DNA of 61,567 nucleotides from an uncultured Acinetobacter sp. (lineage in GTDB: Bacteria > Pseudomonadota > Gammaproteobacteria > Pseudomonadales > Moraxellaceae): positions 1 to 61,567 of the forward strand of contig NZ_CANQTS010000013.1 in the NCBI RefSeq assembly GCF_947626835.1. The letters run 5' to 3'. Position numbers and translations under genes: made by a program. The notes beneath the pieces were generated by a model. It saw only the letters and a program-made list of their open reading frames with translations, had not been told where the DNA came from and ran no database searches. How positions within the stretch are numbered: position 1 is the first letter of the stretch; the number at the start of each line of letters is the position of its first letter. This document shows positions 19,368-29,863 of the stretch, in pieces.

Positions 19368-20195
19368 TTAATCAATACTCCCGTTACGGCTAAATGACGG
19401 CAGTTTGAAGCCTGGTTCTTTGTGCATCCAAATAAAAAACGCACGACCAGTTAAGTTTTCTTGTGGTACAAAGCCCCAAAAACGACTGTCAGCACTTTGA
19501 TCACGATTGTCCCCCATCGCGAAGTAATGACCTTCAGGAACTTTGACTTCCCAATACAAGCCTTGCATTGACGCGTATTGACCATGATTAATATGGTTTA
19601 AAAATGGTGCTTGACGCGCAACATTAACCCCTTCAAGTTCACGCATAGTAAAGGTATGCGTACCTAAAGTTTCTTTATAATAAAGTGCATTTGGTGTGTC
19701 TTGAATATCTTTAACACGACTAAATTCAAGCGGTACTTTTTTAACCTGTTCACCATTAATGCTCAGTTGTCCACGATCATAGACAATATGATCGCCAGGT
19801 AGACCAATAATACGTTTAATATAACTGATGGTCGGCTGTGGTGGATAGCGAAATACTGCCACATCACCACGTTCAGGCTCACCTACATCAATAATTTTAG
19901 TATTGATAATGGGTAAACGCACGCCATATTCAAATTTATTCACCAAAATAAAATCACCAGTTTCTAAGGTCGGTACCATAGAATCTGACGGGATATTAAA
20001 CGGTTCGTACAAAAAAGAGCGCAATACCAGTACCACAGCAAGTACTGGCCAAAAGTCATATGCCCAAGTAATGATAAAATTTTCATTGCCTCGACCTTTT
20101 CGCTCGCGCTGTTTAAAGACAAACTTATCGAGCAACCACAGCACAATAAACAGTAATGTGACTGGAACGAGGATTAAATTAAAATCAAAATCCAT
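19368..20195 (-). CDS. lepB: Signal peptidase I
   Basis: LepB is the membrane serine protease that removes signal peptides from exported proteins. After two N-terminal hydrophobic segments come NIPSDSMVPTLETGDF with the catalytic serine, then FRYPPQPTISYIKRIIGLPG with the catalytic lysine, and the box GDNRDQSADSRFWGFVP near the C terminus. The ATG at 20195 gives 275 residues. A TTG at 20201 lies nearer the optimal distance from GGGAG and is a real alternative adding two residues. It follows lepA by 26 bases or less. Confidence 0.96.
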   Translation of the reverse strand: MDFDFNLILVPVTLLFIVLWLLDKFVFKQRERKGRGNENFIITWAYDFWPVLAVVLVLRSFLYEPFNIPSDSMVPTLETGDFILVNKFEYGVRLPIINTKIIDVGEPERGDVAVFRYPPQPTISYIKRIIGLPGDHIVYDRGQLSINGEQVKKVPLEFSRVKDIQDTPNALYYKETLGTHTFTMRELEGVNVARQAPFLNHINHGQYASMQGLYWEVKVPEGHYFAMGDNRDQSADSRFWGFVPQENLTGRAFFIWMHKEPGFKLPSFSRNGSID

Positions 20196-20221
20196 GAGCA
20201 ATATGACTCCCTTATGTGCGC

Positions 20222-22039
20222 TTAGCGTTCTACTTTGAGTACAGCAAGGAACGCTTCTTGTGGGATTTCTACACTGCCCACTTGCTTCATACGTTTCTTA
20301 CCTTCTTTTTGTTTTGAAAGAAGTTTCTTCTTACGTGACACGTCGCCGCCATAACATTTGGCTAAAACGTTTTTACGCATGGCTTTTACCGTAGAACGGG
20401 CAATAATTTGTGCACCAATGGCCGCTTGAATGGCCACATCAAACATTTGACGTGGAATCAAATCTTTCATTTTTTCTACCAGTGCAATACCACGATGACG
20501 CGCATCTTGACGATGACAAATCATGGCTAATGCATCGACTTTATCGCCATTAATTAATACATCCACTTTGACCAGTGAAGATGATTCAAAACGGATAAAG
20601 TTATAATCAAGTGAAGCAAAACCGCGCGAACATGACTTCAATTTATCAAAGAAGTCCATGACCACTTCTGCCATTGGAATTTCAAAGGTAATCGCCACTT
20701 GGTTACTCACAAACTTCATGTCTTTTTGCACACCACGGCGCTCAACACATAACGTCATCACGTTACCTAAGTATTCTTGTGGCACTAAAATATTACATTC
20801 AGCAATCGGTTCACGTAGATCTTCAACCGTTGAACCATCTGGCATTTTTGAAGGACTGTCGATGTAAATGGTGTCGCCATTTTTCATCACAGCTTCATAA
20901 ATCACCGTTGGTGCAGATGAAATCAGATCTAAATCGTACTCACGCTCTAAACGCTCTTGTACGATTTCCATGTGCAGCATGCCTAAGAAGCCACAACGGA
21001 AACCAAAACCTAAGGCATCTGAACTTTCAGGTTCAAAGAATAATGCTGAGTCATTAATTTGTAATTTTTGTAGCGCTTCACGGAACGGTTCAAAATCACT
21101 GGCATCAATTGGGAATAAACCCGCATACACCTGTGGTTTTACCTTTTTAAAGCCCGGTAAAGTTTCAACATCAGGAGTATTGGCTAAAGTAATGGTATCA
21201 CCTACTGGTGCACCAAAAATGTCTTTAATCCCGGCAATCACAAAGCCAACTTCACCCGCTTCTAAGATATCGGTTTCAGTGTGTTTTGGATTAAAAATAC
21301 CTACCGAGGTAATCATGTGCGTTTGACCCGTTGATTTCATCAACATCTTGTCGCCTTTACGCACACGACCTTGTTTAATACGTACTAAAGATACAACGCC
21401 CAAGTAGTTATCAAACCATGAGTCAATAATCAAGGCTTGTAATGGTGCTTCACGATCACCTGTTGGCGCAGGAATGGTATCTACCAAGGTTTCAAGCACA
21501 CCTTCAATCCCTAAACCTGTTTTTGCAGAACAGGTCGGCGCATGCGTTGCTTCTACACCAATAATGTCTTCAATTTCTTGCATGACACGTTCAGGTTCAG
21601 CCTGTGGCAAATCGATTTTATTTAAAACCGGTAGCACTTCTAAACCTTGCTCAATCGCGGTGTAACAGTTGGCTACAGATTGTGCTTCAACGCCTTGTGC
21701 CGCATCAACCACCAACAATGCACCTTCACATGCTGCCAATGAACGTGACACTTCATAAGAAAAGTCAACGTGTCCTGGGGTATCAATAAAGTTGAGCTGA
21801 TACTCTTCACCATTGGGATGGGTGTAATACAAGGTGACAGATGCCGCTTTAATGGTAATACCACGTTCACGCTCTAGCTCCATGGAGTCTAAAACTTGCG
21901 CTTGCATTTCGCGATCTTGCAAACCACCACAGGTTTGAATAAAACGGTCAGCGAGGGTTGACTTACCATGATCGATATGCGCGATGATGGAGAAGTTACG
22001 TATGTTTTTGATATTTACAGACTTTTTAGCAACTGCCAT
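20222..22039 (-). CDS. lepA: Elongation factor 4 (LepA)
   Basis: EF-4 is a ribosome-binding translational GTPase that influences initiation and elongation under stress. The 605-residue protein has G1 [20 protein letters not shown]3 DTPGHVDF and G4 NKIDLP. These are followed by EF-G-like domains and the LepA-specific C-terminal domain with [20 protein letters not shown]. It is the first gene of the minus-strand cluster that runs to miaE. The ATG at 22039 is clear. Confidence 0.97.
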   Translation of the reverse strand: MAVAKKSVNIKNIRNFSIIAHIDHGKSTLADRFIQTCGGLQDREMQAQVLDSMELERERGITIKAASVTLYYTHPNGEEYQLNFIDTPGHVDFSYEVSRSLAACEGALLVVDAAQGVEAQSVANCYTAIEQGLEVLPVLNKIDLPQAEPERVMQEIEDIIGVEATHAPTCSAKTGLGIEGVLETLVDTIPAPTGDREAPLQALIIDSWFDNYLGVVSLVRIKQGRVRKGDKMLMKSTGQTHMITSVGIFNPKHTETDILEAGEVGFVIAGIKDIFGAPVGDTITLANTPDVETLPGFKKVKPQVYAGLFPIDASDFEPFREALQKLQINDSALFFEPESSDALGFGFRCGFLGMLHMEIVQERLEREYDLDLISSAPTVIYEAVMKNGDTIYIDSPSKMPDGSTVEDLREPIAECNILVPQEYLGNVMTLCVERRGVQKDMKFVSNQVAITFEIPMAEVVMDFFDKLKSCSRGFASLDYNFIRFESSSLVKVDVLINGDKVDALAMICHRQDARHRGIALVEKMKDLIPRQMFDVAIQAAIGAQIIARSTVKAMRKNVLAKCYGGDVSRKKKLLSKQKEGKKRMKQVGSVEIPQEAFLAVLKVER

Positions 22040-22259
22040 AAACTACTCTAAAAATGTGTACACAATCAGATCACAAGACTACATCAGCAATCGTAAGGTG
22101 CAAAAAGGATATTCCGAAGATGCTGCACAGTATAAGCAGGCGTGCGTTAAAAATACATAGAACTCAACAAATATCATTCGAAATTATTTTAAAAAATTGA
22201 GGCTCAAGTGGATATCGATACAATGAATTTATGCAACAAGACGCATTTAAAAAAGATAG

Positions 22260-22326
22260 GAAAATAAGACAGCGCTTATTTTTAAGCCTATGCCAAACGA
22301 GAAGAGGGATGCTTGGCATAGGCTTA
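22260..22326. repeat. Two adjacent hairpins in the 382-base gap upstream of lepA
   Basis: A short AT-rich stem (AAAATAAG with CTTATTTT) is followed by a perfect 14-base inverted repeat, TAAGCCTATGCCAA (22283-22296) with TTGGCATAGGCTTA (22313-22326), around a 16-base loop. Read on the minus strand, the pair lies 96 bases past the thioesterase stop and could end that transcript, but the long stem is not followed by a T run. The rest of the 22040-22421 gap shows no gene that I can support. Confidence 0.6.
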
Positions 22327-22421
22327 TGGATATTATAGATGATTAGTTTTGCTAACAGCTATATTTAATTTGGCTAAATGGGCATCAATGTAACGCGAGT
22401 GCATGTTTTTTAAGCACAATT

Positions 22422-22865
22422 TTAAATCAAGCTAAAATCATAAGGATTTTTGTCTGCATCCAGTGGCTGATAGGCCTGTAAAAATGTAGGTGACATACGC
22501 TTGGGACGCCCTGTCGCAATCTCAATACATGCCCACTTGGTGGTGCCTGTAAAGAGTAAGCTATGATCATGCAAACGATAGAAAGCGTATTGGCGAATGG
22601 AGTATAAGCTATTTAGATCGCTTAACCATGTTCTTAAAATAATTTTATCGTCTAAAAACGCAGCTTTACGATATTGTACCTGATGCTCAACCGCCACCAT
22701 GGCATGTTTTAAAGCATGATATTGTTCTAAGCCTAAACCAATGGCTTCAATATGTGCGGTGGTCACCTCTTGCATCCATTGCATATACACCACGTTATTG
22801 ACATGCCCTAAACCATCAATATGTTCAGGTTGCACTTGAATGGTTAAATCAAAAATATCACTCAT
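22422..22865 (-). CDS. Acyl-CoA thioesterase, hot-dog fold (YbgC/4HBT type)
   Basis: A 147-residue single-domain hot-dog protein. HIDGLGHVNNVVYMQWMQEV carries the 4-hydroxybenzoyl-CoA thioesterase-type signature with catalytic acidic/His region, and the second half has the beta-strand pattern ending in RPKRMSPTF. It should hydrolyse acyl-CoA or related thioesters, substrate unknown. I start at the ATG at 22865. The frame remains open upstream to 22931 only because it reads through the terminator of the protease gene. It is downstream of that gene on the same strand. Confidence 0.85.
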   Translation of the reverse strand: MSDIFDLTIQVQPEHIDGLGHVNNVVYMQWMQEVTTAHIEAIGLGLEQYHALKHAMVAVEHQVQYRKAAFLDDKIILRTWLSDLNSLYSIRQYAFYRLHDHSLLFTGTTKWACIEIATGRPKRMSPTFLQAYQPLDADKNPYDFSLI

Positions 22866-22910
22866 GCTGCTTAGCTCATCCTTGTTTTGAGCAGTGTAAC
22901 GTTTTTTATG

Positions 22911-22938
22911 AAAAAAGCCATGTAAAAACATGGCTTTA
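22911..22938 (-). terminator. Terminator of the DegP/MucD gene
   Basis: AAAGCCATGT and ACATGGCTTT pair around a four-base loop. A T run follows on the minus strand, just beyond the protease stop codon. Confidence 0.85.
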
Positions 22939-22948
22939 TTTGCATGAT

Positions 22949-24334
22949 TTAAGAGATGCGCATGCCCACAATTAAGGGCTGACCTTGCCGCATTAGTGAT
23001 ACACGTACCACCTGACCCTTTTGTAATTGCGCTACCGTGTCAATAAAGTCTTGGCTATGGTCAATTGGTTGATTATCCAATGCAGTAATCACATCACCCA
23101 CTTGAATTTTGGCACTCGCTGCAATCCCGCCACGACTTAAATCTTGAACCAATACCCCACCGGTCACATTATTACGGCGCAGTTCATCTTGACTTAAATT
23201 ACGAATCGCTATCCCTAAAACAGGGCCTTTGGTGACTTTTTGAGTCTGAAGGTTTTTCTTGATTGGGGTACTGTCTGGCGCAACAGCAAGGGTGGCTGAG
23301 ATATTTTGCAATTTGTCATTACGCAAGACTTGTAATTCAATCACTTGATTGGGTGCAGTACGATGTAAAAAATTCAGCAACTGTGAAGTTTCACTAATCG
23401 CTGTGCCATTCATTTGTAAAATCACATCGCCAGTTTTTAATCCCGCACGGGCAGCAGGTGAATTGGCCGCCACTTGGGTAATCAGTGCCCCTTCAGGCTT
23501 AGATAGTTTGTAGGCTTCTGCCAAAGTGCGGTCAATATCTTGCAATTGCACGCCTAAGTAAGAGCGAATTACACGCCCATGTTGTTTGAGTTGATCTGCA
23601 ACATCCATAGCCACATCAATGGGGATAGAAAAAGATAAACCCATATAGCCACCTGTACCACTAAAGATACGCGAGTTGACCCCCACCACTTCACCTTTTT
23701 GGTTAAACAAAGGCCCACCTGAGTTGCCCGGATTAAGTGCCACGTCGGTTTGAATAAATGGTACTGCGGTTTCACCCATCACGTTACGCATTTTAGCACT
23801 GACAATTCCAGCCGATGCTGAATAATCAAAACCAAACGGAGAACCAATGGCAAGGACTGGCTCACCGACTCTCAGCTGTGCTACGTTGCCCATACTCAGT
23901 TGCGGATAACTGCTGCCACTGACTTTAAGTAAAGCCACATCGGTACGTTCATCACTGCCCACCACAGTGGCATCAATTTCACGACGATCATTTAAACGAA
24001 TGGTGACTTTTGAAGCATCAGCAATCACATGATGATTGGTTAACAAATATCCGTTTTTATCAATAAAAAATGCGGTGCCATAACTGTTTTTTTCTTGCGG
24101 TAAAGCCGGTTCTGGCACAACAATATTAGGACCAAAAAAACGTCGCAGTAATTCTGGCACTTGTTGTTGCAACAACTCTTGCTCAGTCATTTTTTTCGTG
24201 ACACTCACCGTCACCACCGCAGGGCTCACATTGGCGACTAAATTAGAAAAATCTACGGTCGCTGCCTGTGTCGTCATGGCAGCAATGCTTACAACAACAC
24301 CCGAAAAACTTTGTTTAAACATACGCTTATTCAT
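22949..24334 (-). CDS. Do-family periplasmic serine protease (DegP/MucD type)
   Basis: A trypsin-like periplasmic protease/chaperone of the HtrA family. The signal peptide MNKRMFKQSFSGVVVSIAAM is followed by a mature chain near ATVDFSNL. The protease domain shows LTNHHVIADA (His), DVALLKV (Asp) and NPGNSGGPLF (Ser). Two PDZ domains follow, the first with GALITQVAANSPAARAGLK and the second with GVLVQDLSRGGIAAS. At 461 residues it matches the MucD/DegQ size. I use the ATG at 24334, since the frame further upstream codes for a non-signal-like leader. Known homologues handle misfolded envelope proteins. Confidence 0.93.
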   Translation of the reverse strand: MNKRMFKQSFSGVVVSIAAMTTQAATVDFSNLVANVSPAVVTVSVTKKMTEQELLQQQVPELLRRFFGPNIVVPEPALPQEKNSYGTAFFIDKNGYLLTNHHVIADASKVTIRLNDRREIDATVVGSDERTDVALLKVSGSSYPQLSMGNVAQLRVGEPVLAIGSPFGFDYSASAGIVSAKMRNVMGETAVPFIQTDVALNPGNSGGPLFNQKGEVVGVNSRIFSGTGGYMGLSFSIPIDVAMDVADQLKQHGRVIRSYLGVQLQDIDRTLAEAYKLSKPEGALITQVAANSPAARAGLKTGDVILQMNGTAISETSQLLNFLHRTAPNQVIELQVLRNDKLQNISATLAVAPDSTPIKKNLQTQKVTKGPVLGIAIRNLSQDELRRNNVTGGVLVQDLSRGGIAASAKIQVGDVITALDNQPIDHSQDFIDTVAQLQKGQVVRVSLMRQGQPLIVGMRIS

Positions 24335-24549
24335 AGCAAAATCGCAAAATTTATGATCAAGATGAGGGGGAATTAGAGTTTTAACATAAAGCAAAGATCA
24401 ATTGAGTAACAATATGTTGAAGACAGATTGCATGCTTTTTTAACTGCTCAATCTCAAAAAAAATTCATTTTGTCAGTTTGATCGGATTTTTAGGCTTGCC
24501 TTTTGTACAAAAAAGCGCTGTTATTGTCGGACTTTTTTTAAATTAGCGG

Positions 24550-26196
24550 ATGGACATGTCTAATTTACATACAACCCATCATTTTGACGTGATTATTGTG
24601 GGCAGTGGCGGTGCTGGCTTAAGTTTAGCGTTATCTTTACCTACCACCATGAAGATTGCTGTATTAGCCAAATCTGATTTAACCGATGCCAGTACTTTTT
24701 ATGCCCAAGGTGGTGTAGCAGCGGTGCTTGATCAAACTGATTCGATTGAACAGCATATTTCAGACACCATGATTGCCGGTTCGCATTTATGTGAACAAGA
24801 TGCGGTAAAACAAACTGTAGAGGGCGGTAAACCATCCGTGGATTTCTTGCTCAATCAAGGCGTGCAATTTACCCTTGATGAGCAACAGCAATTGCATTTG
24901 ACCCGTGAAGGGGGGCATTCACAGCGCCGTATTATTCATGCAGCCGATGCCACAGGTCGCGCTATTTCTACCACGTTGGTTGAACGTGCCCGTGCACAGC
25001 CGAATCTACAGATCTTTGAAAATTACATTGCCATTGATCTTATTACCACGCAAAAATTGGGGCAAAGCGGCGACAACCGTGCAGTAGGTTTATATGCATT
25101 AGATGATAATAGCCAAAAAGTTCATACCTTCTTGGCTCCTTTTACCGCGTTGGCCTGCGGTGGTGCGATGAAAGCTTACCTGTATACTTCCAATCCTGAT
25201 ATCGCCACAGGTGATGGTATTGCAATGGCCTATCGTGCTGGTTGCCGTGTTGCCAATATGGAATTTAACCAGTTTCATCCGACCTGTTTATACCATCCAC
25301 AAGCACGTTCGTTTTTAATTACCGAAGCCATGCGTGGTGAAGGTGCTTACTTACGTTTACCCGATGGTGAACGTTTCATGCTACGTTTTGATGAACGCGC
25401 AGAACTTGCACCGCGTGATGTAGTCGCACGTACCATTGACCATGAAATTAAGCGTTTAGGGATTCGTCATGTCTGGTTAGACATTACCCATAAACCGGCT
25501 GAATTTATCATGGAGCATTTCCCAACGCTGTATGCACGTTTAATGGAACTGGGCATTGATATCACCAAAGAGATGATTCCAGTGGTGCCGGCTGCACATT
25601 ATACCTGTGGCGGTGTGGTGGTCGATGAACATAGCCAAACCGATATTGCCGGTTTATATGCAATTGGCGAAACCTCATACACCGGTTTACACGGTGCTAA
25701 TCGTATGGCAAGTAACTCATTACTTGAATGTTTTGTGTATGGTATGGCGGCTGCTAAAGACATTGAAAGTAAATCAACTCAAGCGCAAGACTTACCAACT
25801 GTGCCTGCGTGGGATGATTCTCAGGTGATTGACCCTGATGAAGATGTAGTGATTTTACAAAACTGGGATGAACTGCGGCAGACCATGTGGAATTACGTGG
25901 GGATTGTACGCTCGACCAAACGCTTGCAACGCGCTTTGCATCGTATTGAAATGCTCAAAAAAGAAATTGCCGAGTATTATCAAGATTATCAAGTCAGTAA
26001 AAACTTAATTGAACTGCGTAATTTAGTCTTGGTGTCCGAGATGATTGTACGCTGCGCTTTAAGTCGTAAAGAGTCACGCGGCTTACATTATACCCTTGAC
26101 TATCCACAGTTAAGTACCGAACTGCGTAAAACTGTGCTCAATCCACCAGACTTTAGCGTAGAGCAACCTTTGGTCAATGTAGCACTGTGTGCCTAA
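24550..26196 (+). CDS. nadB: L-aspartate oxidase
   Basis: NadB is the FAD enzyme oxidising L-aspartate to iminoaspartate, the first step of de novo NAD synthesis with NadA. The 548-residue protein has the dinucleotide motif [24 protein letters not shown], the covalent-FAD-family-like [22 protein letters not shown] with active-site residues and [16 protein letters not shown]. The C-terminal helical region contains RALHRIE. It stands alone, divergent from the DegP-like gene, and ends at a bidirectional terminator. ATG at 24556 is a slightly shorter alternative. Confidence 0.97.
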   Translation: MDMSNLHTTHHFDVIIVGSGGAGLSLALSLPTTMKIAVLAKSDLTDASTFYAQGGVAAVLDQTDSIEQHISDTMIAGSHLCEQDAVKQTVEGGKPSVDFLLNQGVQFTLDEQQQLHLTREGGHSQRRIIHAADATGRAISTTLVERARAQPNLQIFENYIAIDLITTQKLGQSGDNRAVGLYALDDNSQKVHTFLAPFTALACGGAMKAYLYTSNPDIATGDGIAMAYRAGCRVANMEFNQFHPTCLYHPQARSFLITEAMRGEGAYLRLPDGERFMLRFDERAELAPRDVVARTIDHEIKRLGIRHVWLDITHKPAEFIMEHFPTLYARLMELGIDITKEMIPVVPAAHYTCGGVVVDEHSQTDIAGLYAIGETSYTGLHGANRMASNSLLECFVYGMAAAKDIESKSTQAQDLPTVPAWDDSQVIDPDEDVVILQNWDELRQTMWNYVGIVRSTKRLQRALHRIEMLKKEIAEYYQDYQVSKNLIELRNLVLVSEMIVRCALSRKESRGLHYTLDYPQLSTELRKTVLNPPDFSVEQPLVNVALCA

Positions 26197-26207
26197 ACGA
26201 TGTTTAA

Positions 26208-26239
26208 AAAAAACGGATGCTTAAAAGCATCCGTTTTTT
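26208..26239. terminator. Bidirectional terminator between nadB and the deacetylase-like gene
   Basis: ACGGATGCTT and AAGCATCCGT pair around a two-base loop with flanking A and T runs on both sides. Confidence 0.88.
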
Positions 26240-27114
26240 TATTCGTCAGGATAATAAACCGCCTGAGCAATTTCAAAGGTACGGACATGCAAGGGCACCA
26301 ATTTAGACAATTTTTGATAACCACCTGCCAACACAAATGACAATGGAATTTGACTTTGCTTGGCTAAACGAAAGACCAATTCTTCACGTTTTTCAATTAA
26401 ATCGGTGCTAAACCATGCCGAGCCATGTGGATCATCTTGATGACAGTCCATACCGGCTTGATAGATAATTAAATCCGCGCCCCACGCTTGAGCGGCAGCA
26501 AAACCTTCATGAATGGCATGCTGATATTCACTAAAATTGCCTTGGGTTTGGTGAATATGGCGTGTTTCAGCACGTTCATAACAGCCACAGCCAAAGGCTT
26601 GTCCATAAATACTAAAATTGTATAAATTAGGCAGCTTCAGTACAAACTCGGCTGTCCCATTGCCGCCATGCTGATCGCAATCTAAGATAAAAATACGTTT
26701 ATCTGGATATTGCTGGGCCACTAAAGCCAAGCCATTAAAACTACAATAAGCACAACCAAAATCAGGACTGGCATGATGAAAGCCTTGCGCAATATTGGCC
26801 GATAAACCATGCTCAAAGGCCAACTCAGCAGCTTTAATTTGCCCCGCATTCACACAAAGTACTGCATCGCGTAGCTGCTCATTCCATGGCTTAAAGCTTT
26901 GAATGGTGGCAAGCTTACGCGGCTCTCCAGTTAAAAAGGCATTGACGTAATTTTCATCGTGCAACTGTTTGAGCACTTCAATATCTAATGCCTCAGGCTC
27001 ATAAAAACGTACATAGTCGTATTCATTTAAAGCTTGTGCCACCAATGCCAACTTTTCCATACTGTTGGTTGGGGTGTGAGCGAAATATTGCGGTGAATAA
27101 CAAACATGAAGCAC
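26239..27114 (-). CDS. Histone-deacetylase-family (acetylpolyamine/acetoin-utilisation type) amidohydrolase
   Basis: A 291-residue zinc-dependent deacetylase of the arginase/deacetylase fold. Motifs are the HH dyad in GFHHASPDFGCAYCSFNGLAL, the zinc ligands in ILDCDQHGGNGTAEF, and IYQAGMDCHQDDPHG with the third acidic ligand. Bacterial relatives remove acetyl groups from polyamines, acetoin-linked enzymes or small amides, so the substrate here is unclear. It starts 11 bases after an unknown gene on the same strand, which suggests joint transcription. Confidence 0.85.
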   Translation of the reverse strand: MLHVCYSPQYFAHTPTNSMEKLALVAQALNEYDYVRFYEPEALDIEVLKQLHDENYVNAFLTGEPRKLATIQSFKPWNEQLRDAVLCVNAGQIKAAELAFEHGLSANIAQGFHHASPDFGCAYCSFNGLALVAQQYPDKRIFILDCDQHGGNGTAEFVLKLPNLYNFSIYGQAFGCGCYERAETRHIHQTQGNFSEYQHAIHEGFAAAQAWGADLIIYQAGMDCHQDDPHGSAWFSTDLIEKREELVFRLAKQSQIPLSFVLAGGYQKLSKLVPLHVRTFEIAQAVYYPDE

Positions 27115-27125
27115 GATTTTCTTCC

Positions 27126-28085
27126 CTATTGCGCTTTGGCAACCTGCAAAATTTGTGACAGTTGCGTGGTTTCTGGGCTATATAAACCATTTTGTACTTG
27201 TTGTTCAAAATGGCTGCTAAAAGCACGACGACGGTTGGCTGAAGAAATCGCAAGCGTGGTTAAACGTAAGAAGTAAAAACCCGGGATTTCATGCACATCT
27301 GCAACAAAACCAGCATAACCCTTGTTTAGACGTTTAGTACTTAACTGCTCAGGGTCATATTGCACTGAAAATAAAGAGCCTTCTGGTAAACGAACCCCGT
27401 TCATGATCACTGGCTGCAAACTAATACATGAATGGTTGTCGCCCATGTTGAGCTTTTCCATCAACACAGGTTGATAGTGATCGTCTACAAAAATATTGAT
27501 TTCGCCACGGCGTAACACTTGGTCGTGAGCAATTTTTAAGAAAAACTTCTCAGCCATGGGACAAGAGCCCACTTTGGGTTTATCTATCAACGTATTGAGT
27601 TGGATATAACCAGTGTGTGCCGCAGTTTTCGGTAAGATAATATCTTCAATAAAATGGGCAATGACTTTACTTTCTTCAAATTCGAGCAAATCACTGATGT
27701 TACGTAAACCTTGTTGCCATTCAACCTGCGTGCTGAGGGCTTTGGCATAATCATTGTCATGCTCGGCAATATAGGCCAATACCTCAGGATTTTGATCTAA
27801 GTTGCGCCATGTCTCTAAGCTCAAACCATGCGCATTGGCTTGTGCCATGACGGACTTAAGGGCTTTGCTGTCTACATCTTGGAAAAGGCGTAAATCTTTG
27901 TATTCGTCCGCATGACGTTCAACATTGACAAATTCTGCAATCACACGGGTGGCTTGGGTATAACCACAACCACGGCGTTCAGTTTGATGGTTGTAATGTT
28001 CATTTAACATTTCTACCAGTGTTTCTGATAATGAGTAGCCTTGCTCACGATAGCGTTGTACTAACTCATGATCTACATTTGACAT
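27126..28085 (-). CDS. Unknown protein (319 residues) paired with the deacetylase-like gene
   Basis: A soluble protein starting MSNVDHELVQRYREQGYSLS, with a helical N-terminal half rich in acidic residues. The C-terminal half looks beta-rich and contains SCPMAEKFFLKIAHDQVL and GEINIFVDDHYQPVL. There is no signal peptide or membrane helix. Cysteines occur at RRGCGYTQ, GSCPM and HSCIS, and histidines are frequent, but no known metal motif is evident. The frame extends four codons upstream (MGIR), but MSNVD is the likelier start. I do not recognise a family. Neighbouring the deacetylase-like gene at 11 bases is the only functional hint. Confidence 0.75.
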   Translation of the reverse strand: MSNVDHELVQRYREQGYSLSETLVEMLNEHYNHQTERRGCGYTQATRVIAEFVNVERHADEYKDLRLFQDVDSKALKSVMAQANAHGLSLETWRNLDQNPEVLAYIAEHDNDYAKALSTQVEWQQGLRNISDLLEFEESKVIAHFIEDIILPKTAAHTGYIQLNTLIDKPKVGSCPMAEKFFLKIAHDQVLRRGEINIFVDDHYQPVLMEKLNMGDNHSCISLQPVIMNGVRLPEGSLFSVQYDPEQLSTKRLNKGYAGFVADVHEIPGFYFLRLTTLAISSANRRRAFSSHFEQQVQNGLYSPETTQLSQILQVAKAQ

Positions 28086-28217
28086 GCGTATCCCCAATTT
28101 TTACGACTGACAATCTTTGTTGATGATTGTTTTTCACCCTGCTCCAACAGATGCTGTTTGAGCAAGGCGCTCACCTTAACATAATGTAACTTTTGACTAA
28201 ATCACATATTCTGCCAA

Positions 28218-28823
28218 TTATTTAACCAAAATATGCTGTATGGCGGCTGCAAAGACCTGCTCTGCTGTTTGCGTTGCATCAAGGCGTTTAATGCGTTGTG
28301 GGTATTGCTGATGCAACTGTGCATAACCTGTGCGAACTTTTTCAAAAAATGCTGCTTTTTCTTGTTCAAAGCGATCCAGTTCACCGCGCGCACGGGCACG
28401 GGTCATACCCAATTCAATCGGTGCGTCTAACCAAAAGGTTAAATCAGGCATCTGCGATACAAATTGGGTATTTAATAAGGCCAATTTTTCTGCACTCAAA
28501 CCGCGTCCAGCACATTGATAGGCAAAGCTGGCATCGGTAAAACGATCACACAAGACTGTTTTACCTGCCTCAAGTGCCGGTACAATCACATGGGCTAAAT
28601 GTTGCGCGCGTGCGGCATAAATCAGCAATAGTTCGGTGTCATGGCTCATGCTTTCGCTATGATCAGTCGCCAGCAATAAACCACGAATTTGCTCTGCCAT
28701 GGGTGTGCCACCCGGTTCACGAGTCAATACAACATCGTGACCTTGGGCCTGTAAGGTCTCAAAAATACGACGAATGAGTGTGGTTTTCCCGACACCTTCT
28801 GTGCCTTCAAAACTAATAAACAT
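28218..28823 (-). CDS. tmk: Thymidylate kinase
   Basis: Phosphorylates dTMP to dTDP with ATP, essential for DNA synthesis. The 201-residue P-loop kinase has FEGTEGVGKTTLIRRI at the start, VVLTREPGGTPMAEQIR and VLCDRFTDASFAYQ, plus the LID region RARARGELDRFEQE. The order pabC-mltG-tmk is conserved in gammaproteobacteria, and here the gene begins two bases after mltG. holB, which often follows, is absent. Confidence 0.97.
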   Translation of the reverse strand: MFISFEGTEGVGKTTLIRRIFETLQAQGHDVVLTREPGGTPMAEQIRGLLLATDHSESMSHDTELLLIYAARAQHLAHVIVPALEAGKTVLCDRFTDASFAYQCAGRGLSAEKLALLNTQFVSQMPDLTFWLDAPIELGMTRARARGELDRFEQEKAAFFEKVRTGYAQLHQQYPQRIKRLDATQTAEQVFAAAIQHILVK

Positions 28824-28825
28824 GA

Positions 28826-29860
28826 TTATTCCTTATTGGCACGTAACACTTTTAAATATTCTTGCACAGCACGATTGTGCTCGGCCAAAGTGGCACTAAA
28901 AGTATGTCCGCCTTTGCCCGTGGCAACAAAATACAAAGCATCTGAATTATCAGGATGCATCGTAGCCTCAATGGCTTTTTGACTTGGCAAAGCAATCGGC
29001 GTTGGCGGCAAACCATGCATGGTATAGGTGTTATATGGCGTTGGGGTACGTAAATCTTGACGGGTGATATTACCGTTATATTGCTCCCCCATGCCGTAAA
29101 TCACGGTTGGGTCGGTTTGTAGGCGCATGCCTATTTTTAAACGACGCGCAAACACCCCTGAGACTTGCTCTAGCTCACTATCTACATTGGTTTCTTTTTC
29201 AATGATTGAGGCCATAATCAAGGCTTCATAAGGGGTTTTATAAGGCAGATCTGTTGCACGATTTTGCCAAGCGTCATCTAAAGCTTTCATTTGACGTTGA
29301 TATAAATCCAGCAAAATATTCTTATCACTTTCGCCTTTGGCAAAAAAGTAGGTGTCGGGTGCAAATAAGCCTTCTGGATGGCTATAAGGAATATTTAAGG
29401 CTTTAAGCAATTGGTCATACGGTAAATGTGAAACCTCTTGCTTGACCAACTCATCTTTTTTTAAGCGCTCAATCAATTGTTTAAAGGTGGTGCCTTCAAT
29501 CACTAAAATACGGTTCATTTGCGCATTTTTAGCATCCGCCAACATGCTCAGCACCTTCGCTACACTCATTTGCTCAGTCACTTCATAGACACCGGCTTTT
29601 AAGCTCTCGCCAATCACAAACTTTTGATACAGTTTAAGCACGATTGGAAAGCTAATTTTATCTTCTTTGGCAAGTCGATCAATCAGCCCTGAATAGGTGT
29701 CACCTTGGTTAATGGCAAGCATTTGTTTATTGCCTTCAATGGGATAGGCTTTAAATAAACTTGCCCATAACACTGTGGCAATGAGCACGCCTAAACCTAA
29801 GAGCATAAGCAAAATCGCTTTGAGCCAATGTGAAGATTTCTTTTTTGCTGTTGACGGCAT
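28826..29860 (-). CDS. mltG: Endolytic murein transglycosylase MltG
   Basis: MltG is an inner-membrane lytic transglycosylase that cleaves nascent glycan strands and sets their length. A cytoplasmic basic stretch is followed by a single membrane helix (AILLMLLGLGVLIATVLW). The YceG domain contains LIMASIIEKETNVDSE with the catalytic glutamate, FARRLKIGMRLQTDPTVIYG and SPYNTY-like TPYNTYTMHGLPPTPI near the C terminus. The gene begins three bases after pabC and is followed by tmk. Confidence 0.96.
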   Translation of the reverse strand: MPSTAKKKSSHWLKAILLMLLGLGVLIATVLWASLFKAYPIEGNKQMLAINQGDTYSGLIDRLAKEDKISFPIVLKLYQKFVIGESLKAGVYEVTEQMSVAKVLSMLADAKNAQMNRILVIEGTTFKQLIERLKKDELVKQEVSHLPYDQLLKALNIPYSHPEGLFAPDTYFFAKGESDKNILLDLYQRQMKALDDAWQNRATDLPYKTPYEALIMASIIEKETNVDSELEQVSGVFARRLKIGMRLQTDPTVIYGMGEQYNGNITRQDLRTPTPYNTYTMHGLPPTPIALPSQKAIEATMHPDNSDALYFVATGKGGHTFSATLAEHNRAVQEYLKVLRANKE

Positions 29861-29863
29861 AAT

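Noticed and set aside
22866..22931. N-terminal extension of the thioesterase frame to 22931
   Set aside because: The added residues are encoded by the protease terminator hairpin. The ATG at 22865 gives a normal hot-dog protein.
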